Source: Sciurus carolinensis (lineage: Eukaryota > Chordata > Mammalia > Rodentia > Sciuridae). From it: a stretch of DNA of 64,000 nucleotides. This document shows positions 23,735 through 33,850 of this stretch, in pieces. The stretch lies in assembly GCF_902686445.1 (NCBI RefSeq), contig NC_062220.1:93496143-93560142 (forward strand), given 5' to 3'. Positions within the stretch are counted from its first letter, which is position 1. Every line of letters begins with the position of its first letter. Made by a program: the position numbers and the translations under genes. The notes below the pieces were generated by a model. It did not search any database and had not been told where the DNA came from. It saw only the letters and a list, made by a program, of their open reading frames with translations.

Positions 23735-24586
23735 TGTTGCCGCCCGCGGCAACAATTGCGCAGGTATTTATCGGAGGGGCCTGGAAATAAACTATTTTTC
23801 CTATATTCACTAATTTATAGAGGAAGAGAGACTTTGAGAGAAAGATAGGCTTTGCTTAGAGGAAGAGAAACTTTGCTTATCAGGAAGAGAGACTTTGCTT
23901 AGAGGAAGAGAATTGCTTAGAGGAAGAGAAACTTTGCTTATCAGGAAGAGAAACTTTGCTTAGAGAGAAAGTTTTAGAAAAAGAGAGGCTTCTACGCTTA
24001 TCAGAGATCTATTTCTTCTTAGTTCTGCTGCTTCTTCTTAAAGGTGCATCCTGCATCCTGTGAACTAAGGGTGCGTCTATCTGAGGTGCTTCTTAGTGAT
24101 GCGTCCCCGTACTGTGATCTACCTATCTGTGATCTAGGGGTGTGTTCTCAATTCTCTGCTCTGTGATCTGCCTTCCCCCGCTGCCTGCTGCTTCTCTCTG
24201 CAAGCTGCTTCTATCTGCTTGCCGCTTCTTCTTCTTCCTTTCTGCTAGTGGCTTCTCTCTGCCTCTTGCTGCTAGCTGCTGCTGCTTTTCTCTGCTTGCT
24301 GGTGCTCCTTACTGTCGCGCCCCCGCCCACTGCCCGCTTATATTCCCTCCAGGAGGGGAGGGTGGGGCCACGCCAGTTGCGATCAGAGGAGGAGCCAGCG
24401 CCCCATCAGGGCAAGGGTCAAAACGAGCAGACCCCAGCAGGCGCGCTGGGGAACACCTGTGCACGCATTGTGCGTGTGGACTTAACTGAATACGGCCAGG
24501 GATAAATCACCTGAGTGTGCTTATGTTAATTAACCTCCACACCACGTATGTGATCAGGCGCCGTCCACATGGCACAGTCCCCAACA
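23735..24586 (-). mobile_element. ERV2-like solo LTR with CpG-containing promoter half
   Basis: An 852-bp element that starts TGTTGCCGCC and ends CCCCAACA on the plus strand. It is flanked by GATATA (23729-23734) and GATAAA (24587-24592), a 6-bp duplication with one mismatch, typical of class II (betaretrovirus/IAP-like) insertions. On the minus strand a TATA-like GAATATAAGCGGGC (24351-24338) sits downstream of a CpG-containing, GC-rich U3. A CT-rich repeat array (23819-23966) occupies the R/U5 side. Orientation is inferred from the TATA position; no clear AATAAA is seen on that strand, so it is not certain. It lies in DPY19L1 intron 1, in the gene's orientation. No internal genes are present. 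Confidence 0.75.
23819..23966. repeat. Tandem repeat inside the LTR
   Basis: Alternating units of about 21-22 bp, of the form GCTTAGAGGAAGAGAAACTTT and GCTTATCAGGAAGAGAAACT, repeat about six times with small losses. Such arrays arise in LTRs by local duplication. Confidence 0.85.
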
Positions 24587-24923
24587 GATAAAAAAATCAG
24601 AGTGATGCCCAAAATAAGTTAAGCAGTGCTCTTTTTAAGAGTTATCAGGTCTTAAGATGACATATGAGGTCATCTTTCCATTAATGCACCTTTGTTGCCT
24701 AAGCCTTTAGATCTGAAATCTACAGTTCAACAGATGTGATCAAAGAAGGCAACAGATCTTAATTTCAATACCAAACCTAACCACAGGGAACTCAACAAAG
24801 ATGTTGGGCCACTGAACTGGTCCTACTTTATTTCCCTGCAAGTAAAATTCTAGGCAGTAGCCTTTAAATTCTAGAATTTTATGAAATTTCCATGGACATC
24901 AAAGATAAGAGTGAAAAACAAGG

Positions 24924-25128
24924 GGCTGGGTGCATGGGCAGACACCTGCCTATAATTCCAGCTATTTGGAAGGCTGAGGTAGGAAGATTGCAAGTTCAGG
25001 CCAGCCTAGGCAACTCAGCAAGACCCAGTCTCAAAACAAAATTTTTTAAAGAACTAAGGATTTAGCTCAGTGGTAGAATGTTTTCTCACATGTTCAAGGC
25101 CCTGGGTTCTATTCCAGTATAGGACTGA
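24924..25128 (+). repeat. B1-ID dimeric SINE
   Basis: B1 part (GGGGCTGGGTGCATGGGCAG ... CAAGACCCAGTCTCAAAAC) joined by a short A/T linker to an ID part (AGGATTTAGCTCAGTGGTAG ... AGGCCCTGGGTTCTATTCC). Confidence 0.88.
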
Positions 25129-26920
25129 AAAAAGTGAAAAATTATGTCTTATTAAAAAATTTTAAACACAGAAGCAAACAGTAAAACTATGCCAAATCAT
25201 ATAAGAACTTTATGATTAGTATTAAAACCCAGAGAAAACTGAAAGGTTGTAACACTGAAAGGCTGTATGTATTACCAAAAAAAGTGATTATTTTTAGGAA
25301 CTAGGAAAATGTAGAGCAGTAGCCATTTGGGGCAAATTTGAGTTAGTATAAAAATATGAATAAATCCTCACTCTTCTCAATTACAACAATCTTCTCAAAT
25401 TAAAAATCTGTCTAGATGGCAAGTTTGCAAAAGTAATTGGTCAAATGATTTATAAACTGTGTTAAAGATATTATTGGTGCTACAGCATACTAATAGATAA
25501 AAATCACCTCCATCTTTGATTGATACTATGAACCACCCTGCAACTTTGGTAAGTGGTTTTGGTAACAGTTATGCAGTTATGTTAACATTCACTGCTATAA
25601 TAAGCTAACATTACAAAATAACACCCAAATATTCATCATGTGATGGTAGCAGTGCTGAAAACACACCTAACAACTGGCTACTTTAGGAGGAAGTCAAACA
25701 TGGGCAAAGATGCCAAACAAATGTGAAGGGACATAAGCTGTTCACTTAAAAGTGCCCTCAGGGAAGAAAAATAATAGCAATAATGCTGAGAATACAAAAA
25801 TAATACTAAAGCACAAAAATATGCTATAATAGTTGTAGCTTTATATATTCTGAAAATTAAGTCTTCCGCTTTTTAAATGTATCCCTATTCAATGATTCTT
25901 AATTGAATTATGAAAGGTAATCCCTGGAGAACTGATTTTCTTTATGAAATTAAACAACAACATAAAGGTTCACAACCATCAAAAAGAGTAACTAAAGAAA
26001 AATAGCAGATTATTCCTGAAAGAGTTGTTCAAATGGTTTACGTAGAAGATGATGACAAAAGATGAACAAGCAAAACAAGAACATAGGACTAAACATACAA
26101 ACAATAAAGTCTCAAGCTTCTGTAGTCTCTGTGATATGTAAGCATCTCGTTAACATAAATTTCAGGAGACATTCATATGCCTAACATATTCATTAAAAGA
26201 CATTTATACAACTTTACAGTATTGTTCGAAATGTTCAACTTTAGCAACACGCAAACATATGAATATGTATAATTAAAATTTCATCTGCTTTCAGTATTGA
26301 TGTCATTCATTGGTCAAAAATTAATCACAAATTGAGAACACATCCTTTCATTTACACAAACTAAACTCAGCACATTTGTTATTTATGAGTGCTCATGAGC
26401 ATCTCAAATTCAGAAATTGTCATATTCAGAGCATCTTTTTAATAATAAAATATGTTTAGGTGATGATAAATATTCTTTGTGTTAGCCAAAGGTCTATTTT
26501 AGGGGAAAAAAAAATTGTCTTAAGAAATTCTTTAAAAATCTCAAATTTCATCTTACTTGTTGGCCTTCCTGGGGAAATTATTGGTAGGATGCCTGTGTAT
26601 TAAACACACCCTTGCAGCTAGTGCTCAGTTGTGTCCAAGTGTTTGTCTGAAAGTAAGCACAAGAAGATGGCTAGTGGTCCCTGGGTCTCACGTTTCCCCA
26701 GCTTTTGTTGTTCCTTAAGCCACTTGCAATAGGTTCTCTTTCCACTTCTTATTCCTCAATCTGTATGTATGATCTCTCTTTCCTTATTCCTTCTGAAAAA
26801 GGAAGAAACAAGAAAGCTAACACTTATGAGCATGAAATATTCACAGAACTGAACGCTGGGGATGTATTTCTTCCCTTACTACATTCTCACCCTAGACAAG
26901 TTGAAGTACAGTAAACTCAG
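25129..26920. other. Intron 1, nothing recognised
   Basis: AT-rich intronic DNA. A short plus frame at 26705-26914 has no recognisable content. No repeats could be assigned with confidence. Confidence 0.4.
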
Positions 26921-26924
26921 GAGC

Positions 26925-27112
26925 CAAACTGCCTGGCTTCAAATCCTAACCCTTCCACAAATGTGATCTGATGACCTTGAACAAGGTACTTAACACCTGT
27001 GCCTCAGATCTCCCTCTGGTAAAATAAGTATGATAATCACAATGCCATGGTGATTACTGAGTTAACAGTTAAATGAGTTAATCTAAAGCTCTAAGAACAA
27101 ACTCCAGCGCAG
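26925..27112 (-). repeat. MIR SINE
   Basis: Reverse-complement MIR order: CTGCCTGGCTTCAAATCCTA, ATGACCTTGAACAAGGTACT, GTGCCTCAGATCTCC, and GAGTTAATCTAAAGCTCTAA. Confidence 0.8.
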
Positions 27113-27204
27113 AGCCCCTTATCAGTATAAGATGCTTTTCACAGGAATAGTCATGAATTCCTATAAATTTGAAGAGCACTGATTGGCTGAAAACTCCTTA
27201 TTTT

Positions 27205-28145
27205 ATGTCTCTCCATTCGTACCTTCTCTCTATGTTCTACCACCTACCTGACATTTCTCCTTGGACATCTCACAATTTTCTCCAAAATAAATACATCCAA
27301 GATAAAATTCTTGTTCTTTTTCCTCAAACCTGTCCCCTCATCTACACCCCTAATATTTACTGTCTCTGTGAATACTACCATTATTTCCCCAATTATAGTA
27401 GCCAAAAATCTAGAATCTATTCATAACTCCTCCCTTTCCCTTACACCAAAACCAGTTCAACAGTAAGTCCCATCACTTCTACCTCCAAAATATACCTCAA
27501 ATCCACCCAGTTCTCTCCCTTTCCAAAGGTCCAGACCTTTGTCTGCACCAACCAATCCCACAAGGCCCCCAGAAAAGCCTCCTCTTTGGCCTCTCTGCTT
27601 AATGTAATCAAATATTGCCTCAACCCATTTTCCAAGTGTGTTTCTCAAACTAAAAATGTAATCATGTCACTCTTGTTCAACACCCCTTAATGGTTTCCCA
27701 CTGCCTTACAGGAATTAAATCAAGCTCCTTTCTGAGATCTGGTCTATGCACCACCTCCCTCTTTTCTTTCAACATGCTAAGGCCTGTCCTTTCTTAGTAC
27801 TTGCTGTCTGCTGCTTCCACAATGCTGCTTCTCTCATTCTCTGTTTTAGTTAACATCCTTCCTTCCTAAAAGTCTCACCTTTAAGTCCACTTCCCCAGAG
27901 GCCTTTCCAATCCTTAATTAAAATGTTTCCTGGCTTTGGGCTTTGCTTGTTTTGTTGCCCCTACCTCAGTTGCTTATCTTTTTCTTCCCATGCCCTCAGT
28001 ACAATGAATAATCATCTTCATTCCCTTACCTCCCCTCTTTCTAGAATGTACATTTCACAAAGGTAGGGGCTACAGAGTCTTGTAAATCTTATACCCAACA
28101 ACTAGCATATGATATAGTAGACATTCAATAATTGGTGAATATGAA
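27205..28145 (+). mobile_element. L2 LINE fragment (3' part)
   Basis: Pyrimidine-rich plus-strand sequence follows the L2 consensus: ATCATGTCACTCTTGTTCAA, GGTTTCCCACTGCCTTACAG, CCAGAGGCCTTTCCAATCC, AATGTACATTTCACAAAGGT, and the L2 tail CATTCAATAATTGGTGAATA. Frames are broken. The 5' half is less certain than the last 500 bp. Confidence 0.75.
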
Positions 28146-28436
28146 CGAACCCACTGTCTATTTTAAGTATATTATATTCTTTACTATAACCAGACAAAGT
28201 TTTTATATCCCCATTTTAAAGAATCAATTAAGAATGAGAAATATTAAGGGAGTAAGAAACAGTTTCTGTGTATAGAAACAGGATTCAAATGTAGGTCAGT
28301 AAGTACTGAAATGTCTATGCTTTCATCACACCACACGACCCCATCCATCCCAGTTCCTAACTCTCTACCTTCATCCAGTTTCTTGCCCCTTGAACCCCTA
28401 AGAAGGCACAATACTGTCAAAAGTTGTGAATAATAA

Positions 28437-28622
28437 AATCGGTGGTTCTAAATATGGTAATTTTGCCTCCTGGGGTACATTCGTTTGTCACCACTAGGAA
28501 GGTACTACTGGCATCTAGTAGGCAGAAGCCAGGGATGTTTAAATATCCTGCCATGCATAGGACAACCTCTCATATCAAGACAGTCCACCAAAAAGGTCAC
28601 ACTGCAGAGATTGTAAAGTCCT
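28437..28622 (+). mobile_element. MER20 (hAT-Charlie MITE)
   Basis: GGTGGTTCTAAATATGGTAA, TTTGCCTCCTGGGGTACATT, TGGCATCTAGTAGGCAGAAG and CCAGGGATGTTTAAATATCC match MER20. MER20 copies carry regulatory activity elsewhere (known in endometrium); nothing here shows that for this copy. Confidence 0.85.
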
Positions 28623-28639
28623 ACCAATAAGAGCTAGGT

Positions 28640-29430
28640 TAGAGCAGAGGTGCAGTTGCCCTTGACCACAGGAACCAGGCAAGTAATGTGAATGAGTCAA
28701 ACAGGACTGATATGAGGGAGGAAACACAACTTTTAGCATCTATCTTTTCCATACTTGGGTTACCTTTTTTATTATGTTTGTTTTTAAAAGGGCATTTTAT
28801 TTTACTCCCTAACCACAGACATGCTTCATGTGCATGCCTAACTTCTATATCTTTCACTTCCACTCCTGAAACATGGAGCCCTCTCCAGCTATCCCTCTGT
28901 CTTCCACCTTCTAATAAGGGACGTGGGTATAAGAAATACATAGACTCATCAGATGGCAAATGGCAACTGAGAGTCAGTTTGGGGGAAATAACAGAGATCA
29001 GAGGAAACTATGGCAACTGGACTGTCCATGCCCCCATCTAAGCAGGGGTATGGATTGACATAGTTCTACCAGATTGCTACCATATAGGAACACCAGTTCA
29101 GTGATGCTAGTCTGCTTCAGGACAGGCAAGGCATTAAACTTTAAAAACCATTGATGTTTCTGTCCACCAACACATCCCAACCCTCAGATTCAGCTTTAAG
29201 TGATTTGGTGAGCATGGCTTGACTTATCAGGACATTTTAAAGTTTCCAGGTGCTTTATTTAGTGTATAGCTAAGATTGAAAAATCACGGCTCTAGTGCAG
29301 GTCTCTCATTTTACCTCTGCACAAACCAAAGCTCAGAAAGTTAGACCCTTTGCTCAGGCACCCATTTAGTTTAAACAGGCATAGGATCATAAAATAAATA
29401 AATAAATAAATAAAAGTTCTTGGAAGGCAG
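28640..29430. other. Intron 1, mostly unassigned; AAAT microsatellite
   Basis: Two overlapping opposite-strand frames (28639-28959 minus, 28688-29041 plus) look fortuitous. A weak MIR-like trace is at about 29290-29370. An (AAAT)n run is at 29391-29414. Confidence 0.4.
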
Positions 29431-29431
29431 T

Positions 29432-30218
29432 GTCTCAAACCATGGGTCATAACAATGGATCATGAAATCATTTTAATGGTTTATAAACAGCATTTTTTTT
29501 TAAGAATAAAAAATCAGGGTATACAGCATGATATAGGGTCAACATTGTTACATGGAACTTGTGTTTTTAATATGTGCGCACTGCTGGTTAGTCTTCATTC
29601 TCCTCCCTTCTCTGCTCTGTTCCCAATCACAGAAAGCTCATACTATGGAGTTTCTGCCAATAAACGGCACTCTGGGAGACCAGCGTGTGGGAGCAGATTG
29701 TTTGGACAGGTCTTCTTGGTGACCTTGCTCCCACAACACAGCTTTCACTGGTACAGCTCCTGAAGAAGACCCACTTCCCCTTCAGGTTGGAAGATGATTC
29801 CACGTTCCCATCGTTGACAGTCCCTGGGTGCCTTAATATCCTTTATGGTGTCCTTAAACCTGCTCATACTTTTGTTTTTAATTGGTACATTACGATTATA
29901 CATCATAGTGGAATTCAATGTGGTATATTTGTACATACACATAACATTATTTGATCAATTTTATTTCCCAGGACCTCCCCTTTTCCTCCCCTAACCCATA
30001 CACCCCCCCCATCTCCCTCCTCTACCCTACTGGTCTTAAATATGCTCATACTCATAAAAATAGTTCATTAAATGTTTCCAAGCAGACCACTCACGGACAC
30101 ATATAAACAGACTGATAGTCACACACATCTATGTACTGGGTTGCATTTTCAGAGGTGTAAGCAGACTTAACTATTGTTTACAGTGGGCTGTGGTCAAAAA
30201 AGTCTGAGAAACATTGTC
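29432..30218. mobile_element. Old DNA transposon split by later insertions
   Basis: The left end (TCTCAAACCATGGGTCATAA, GGATCATGAAATCATTTTAA) and the right end (GGGCTGTGGTCAAAAAAGTC, TGAGAAACATTG) look like the two terminal parts of one hAT-type element. The middle holds an unassigned block and an L1 3' end at about 29875-30055. The family name is not certain. Confidence 0.45.
29875..30055 (-). mobile_element. Truncated L1 3' end
   Basis: TTTTTAATTGGTACATTACG, TTATACATCATAGTGGAATT and the pyrimidine-rich tail TCCCAGGACCTCC resemble the 3' terminal region of the L1 at 12.2 kb, on the minus strand. Confidence 0.7.
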
Positions 30219-32450
30219 AATGTTTTTTCTACACCACTGCCTTCTCTGCTTATAAGGAGAAGCTCTTAGGTAAAAAACTAAAAACAAACATTTCAAGAAC
30301 CCCTCTTTACAACTGTTACCATTAAATAAGTAGTAAATAATGTCCAAATAAAAGAAAAATATATTAAAACAGATTCTTAAATAATGCTTAACACTCCCTA
30401 ACAATGGAAAGGGTCACCTAAGTAAATGACTCACCAGTGCCTAGCACATATGGAAAAGAACCTTAGCCAACTTCTATCTCTTAAAAATCTATCCTTCTAT
30501 CATAAAGCTCCCATTTCTTCTTCTAAAGAGAACCCATTTTTGTCATAGCTTAATATTTAGTTGTTTACTTGATCACCTTCAAATTAACTCTTGAAGAACA
30601 GAAGAACAAGCAATGCCTTTCACTACAGAAGACCAAAGAGCTATTTTAAAGTTTCATTCTCAAATACTATTCAGTGTCAGCTCAACATTCATTCTGGGAG
30701 GGAAAAAAGGCAAGAAGACTGAGGCAGTTTTCATATATGTCTAAACTGCTTCTCTCTGCAGGATCTAAGGTTTTCTGATGCTTTGGCAAGACATGACAGT
30801 AGGGAAAGATTAGATTTAAAATCAGTCTATGAGGGTACAGGGCCAGAGAATGAACCAAGAACCTCAGGTTCAATCATTCAGCAAAACCATCCTCAAAGGT
30901 GCCATATGGCCTCATAGCAGATGGTCAGCAAGGAAAGAAAATCTCTAGACCAGAGTTTGTTCATCCAACCTAAATACATCTGATGACAGCAGAAAAGGGT
31001 TAACACCCAAGAATATGGTCTCTCACTTTCACTACACCTCCTCCTTCCAATGCCCAAAGGGAAAGTCAAGCAAAGCGCCACACTGTTACATTGATACAAA
31101 ATCTTATTTCAGTATGAACATTACTAAATCCAAATATGTCATTCAATATAAGAAGATTCAAAGAAAATACAATTACAAGAAAATAAAATATGCAAAAAAT
31201 AACAATAGGTATTATGTAATTATTCCAAGGATTTTCTTTTTCTTATTACCATTCCCTAAAGAACCAATGCCATTCCACATTTTACTACAAAGTGGTTGCT
31301 GTTTATACTAGTCATTCAAGAAAAGTGCAACTTTATTCTGCCATGAGATCTCCAAACAGTATTATGCATTTGCTTTTAAAATAGAAACTAAAATTTATTA
31401 ACTGCTTTAGAAACAAAGTACTTTCCCATGCTTCACCCACCCCTTTTAGTTTTGCTCCTCAGGATCCCTGTGGAGTAAGTAGGGCATGTGATAATTCCAC
31501 ATAGCAAAAAAAGAAAGGCTTGCAAAGGAAGTAACTTCAGACTTAAACCAAACTGAACTGATGTGCACTGGCTCTGAAGGTCTGTCTCATCCTCTGTATC
31601 ATGCTGCCTCCCCAAGGTGAACTTAACCTGCACACTGGCCAGGTTTTCAAGTTCGCTACTGGAAAAAAATCGGGGGGAGGGGGGGGTAGAGGAGGGCGTC
31701 CTGCAAATACTGAATTTTTATACTCTTCAATCTACAATTTTTAAAAAAGTACCCAAATAACAATACCAACCTCCCTGGGCCCATTAAAATGCACATAGTG
31801 ATGATGACTGGCTTTTTATGATTGACTGGTTTCTAGTGGTGCCTGTGATCTCACTGGAAGCCGATTTTCCTGTGTTCTATTTGTCAGACTATTCAGAATC
31901 CCAAACTCTATGCTAAGGAAACTTTTGATCAGGAACGGAATTTTGATAGATAACAAGATAACCAGTAAATTAAATAATTCAATAAAAACCCATTATGGCA
32001 ATATAAGGAAAAGGCAGTGTTACTGCATTTCACTGGTTGACTTGGAAAAATTAGGCCTATTTTCCAAATTGCTATAACTTGCCTTTTTGTAATGTCAATC
32101 AGGGAACAAAGGAAACCTTAAGTCTGTCCGTTCACAATATGTGAAATGTTTCAACTTTCTTTTCATCACATCATACATTATCCATTTGGTGTACGGCAGA
32201 GGGATGGTAGAGAAGCTCTCTTCACCAAATGTCCCCAAGCCAACAGGGAAGGTTAAGGCTCTGGCACCCAAAAGACAACACAACCTGGAAAGTGACGTGC
32301 ACAGGGGAATCACAAATAAAGTGCCACCAGCGGTGTTTGCGGCTAAGAAGAAAACAGCACGCTAAAATTAATAATAAGTTTGGCAACTTTCTAGGACAGG
32401 CATCGTGCGTTTGCTTCGATCTCTACTGAATCGCTCCCACCCAAAGCAAA
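30219..32450. other. Intron 1 next to exon 1, unassigned
   Basis: No repeat or exon was recognised. A plus-strand G-rich patch at 31671-31697 (runs of 6 and 8 G, then GAGGAGGG) fits a G-quadruplex pattern. The last few hundred bases rise in GC toward the CpG island. Confidence 0.45.
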
Positions 32451-32835
32451 TCATCCTCGCGGTCAGGGGCCAAAATAACGGGAAGGCGGACGGTCGCACC
32501 AATCAGCAGCGATCAAGTCTAGTTAGCGCAGACCTGTCCGTTTGCGGCCAGGCCGGGCAGCTGTTGATCTCGGAGCCATTTTTTTAAAGCCCAGACAGCG
32601 GTGGGAACCGTGCGCTGAGAGCGAAGCCCCGGGAACTGGAGAGGAGGAGGTAGGAACGTCCCAGGAAAGAAGTCGGAGAGCTCAAAACTGGCGCGGACCA
32701 GCCGACCGGGTCCGGCGGCGGAAACAAGAGGAAAGGGAATGGAGGGGAGGGGAGGAGAGAAGAGAGGAGGAAAGAGACGGGCCATGCCTCAAAGTTCCGC
32801 GTCCCGCCAGCGCTCGCGCGCTTGGGGCTGCTCAC

Positions 32836-33133
32836 CTAGCAGAAGCGTGGTCCAGGTCCGGCCGCGCCCCGCGCGCCGCAGGCCCAGCGCCCCGCGCAGC
32901 CCGGCCACCAGGCGCCCCCCGAGGCCAACCCCGGAGGGCGGCACGGCGGACTCGGCGCGGGGCCCCTTCCTGCCCGCAGCGCCCTTGCGCCCTGGGGACG
33001 GCGACGCGCGCTCGGGTCCCGGCTCCCCGGCGCCGACCTCGGGAGTCCCCCTTAGCGGCGACTGCGAGGCGCGGGGAGGCTGGGGCGGCTTGGGAGCCGC
33101 CTCCCGGTGCTTATTCCGCGCCTGCAGGACCAT
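32836..33133 (-). CDS. DPY19L1: DPY19L1 coding exon 1 with start codon
   Basis: Minus-strand ATG at 33133 opens 298 nt (99 codons plus one base) ending at donor GTGAGC from 32835. The product starts MVLQARNKHREAAPKPPQPP, runs through a Pro/Gly/Arg-rich, probably disordered cytosolic tail, and reaches LRRAGRGRTWTTLLL, where the first membrane span begins. Positive charges before the span fit a cytosolic N-terminus. DPY19L1 is an ER multipass GT-C-fold enzyme that transfers mannose from dolichyl-phosphate-mannose to the indole C2 of Trp in WxxW motifs of thrombospondin repeats; mouse Dpy19l1 is also linked to neuron migration. The chosen ATG has a strong context (A at -3, G at +4). Remaining exons 2 to 6 are at lower coordinates, the rest off the window. 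Confidence 0.95.
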
Positions 33134-33141
33134 CTTGGCAT
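33052..33141 (-). other. Upstream ORF overlapping the DPY19L1 start
   Basis: An ATG at 33141, 8 nt before the main ATG and out of frame with it, opens 29 codons (MPRWSCRRGISTGRRLPSRP ...) and a stop at 33052, inside exon 1. Its context has A at -3 but C at +4, so it should be used less well than the main ATG. Such overlapping uORFs normally lower main-frame translation. The same frame is open further upstream to another ATG at 33297, if the transcript reaches that far. Confidence 0.7.
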
Positions 33142-33383
33142 AGTCGCGCTCGCTCGCTGCGCGCGCCCGGACGGCGGCCGAGGAACCACGGGCTGGCTGG
33201 GCGGCCGGCGCCGCTCACTCTCTGGCTGGCGGGCGGGCGGCGGGCGGGCGGAGGGCGGGCCCGTCCCTCCCCGCGGGCTGGGAGGCGGAGAGAGCACGAA
33301 GGCCGGGCGGCGGCTGCCTGCTTGGCTGTGCGGCCGGGAGGCGGCGCCGGACTCAGGCGCCTGCCGCCGTTGCCGCCGCTCCG

Positions 33384-33397
33384 GTTGTCACGGCGAC
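33384..33397. promoter_or_regulatory. RFX/X-box-like palindrome
   Basis: GTTGTCACGGCGAC, an imperfect inverted repeat resembling the X-box GTTGCCATGGCAAC (11 of 14 positions). About 250 bp upstream of the ATG. Confidence 0.45.
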
Positions 33398-33493
33398 CGC
33401 AGAACGCCGGGGGGCGGGGGCGGGGACACACTGCGAGCAGCGAGGCCCCGCCCCCTCCGCCCCTCCGCGCCGGACGCGCGATCCTGCTGGCCA

Positions 33494-33527
33494 GCGCGCA
33501 CGCGCGAACTTCCGGCGCGGGCGGGGT
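33494..33527. promoter_or_regulatory. NRF1-like, ETS and GC-box cluster
   Basis: GCGCGCACGCGCG (33494-33506) resembles the NRF1 site. It is followed at once by ACTTCCGG (33508-33515), an ETS core, and a GGGCGGGG GC box (33519-33526). The close packing is typical of a TATA-less bidirectional core promoter. Confidence 0.6.
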
Positions 33528-33607
33528 CCGACCCTGAGGCCGCCTCGGGACCCTCGCCCTCCTCTCAGCCTGCTCGGGACTCGGCCGCGGCTGGGGCGCG
33601 GACCCCC

Positions 33608-33615
33608 TTCCGGAA
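33608..33615. promoter_or_regulatory. Palindromic ETS site
   Basis: TTCCGGAA, two opposed GGAA cores. Within the island, about 480 bp upstream of the ATG. Confidence 0.45.
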
Positions 33616-33850
33616 ACGGCCGCCCCGCCCTTCTGGGAGAGGCGGAGAAGAAGGAAGAGCCTTCTGGAGGCGGTGTCGCCGGTCGAAGTTTTGGAGCGGA
33701 TGAAGGCTGTCGTGGAGCCCCGCGGAGATCGCGCGTCCGATGCGGCGCGAAGGCAGCGGGGCAGGGCGGACGCCGGGTGGCCGGACAGCGGGAAAGGCGC
33801 CCGAAACCGCCACGGAGGGGCGCTGTGCGTGCGCTCTGGGAGCTTCGTGG

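Larger units (their letters stand above)
32450..33850. promoter_or_regulatory. DPY19L1: CpG island and promoter of DPY19L1
   Basis: A sharp change from AT-rich DNA to about 1.4 kb of very GC- and CpG-rich sequence that contains exon 1. No TATA box is obvious upstream of the ATG, as usual for housekeeping CpG-island promoters. Upstream of the ATG (higher coordinates) lie an RFX-like site, an NRF1-like site, GC boxes and ETS sites, listed separately. An inverted CCAAT (plus strand CACCAATCAG at 32498-32507) lies on the intron side and could serve opposite-strand transcription. The start site cannot be fixed from sequence; a dispersed start in about 33145-33520 is likely. Confidence 0.9.

Noticed and set aside
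23819..23966. CRISPR-like regular repeat
   Set aside because: Units are directly adjacent with no unique spacers, and it lies within an LTR of a mammalian genome.
24142..24505. Two overlapping plus-strand frames of 115 and 85 codons
   Set aside because: They lie wholly in the U3/R part of the LTR, are Leu/Ala/Ser-rich from CTG-rich repeats, and run opposite to the inferred LTR orientation.
32542..33537. 331-codon plus-strand frame across the CpG island
   Set aside because: It is antisense to DPY19L1 exon 1 and rich in Arg, Ala, Pro and Gly, as expected when GC-rich DNA lacks stop codons. No domain is recognisable, and other frames here are also open.
33107..33703. 198-codon plus-strand frame and several 80-130 codon frames in the CpG island
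   Set aside because: Low-complexity products of GC-rich DNA with no splice or start context.
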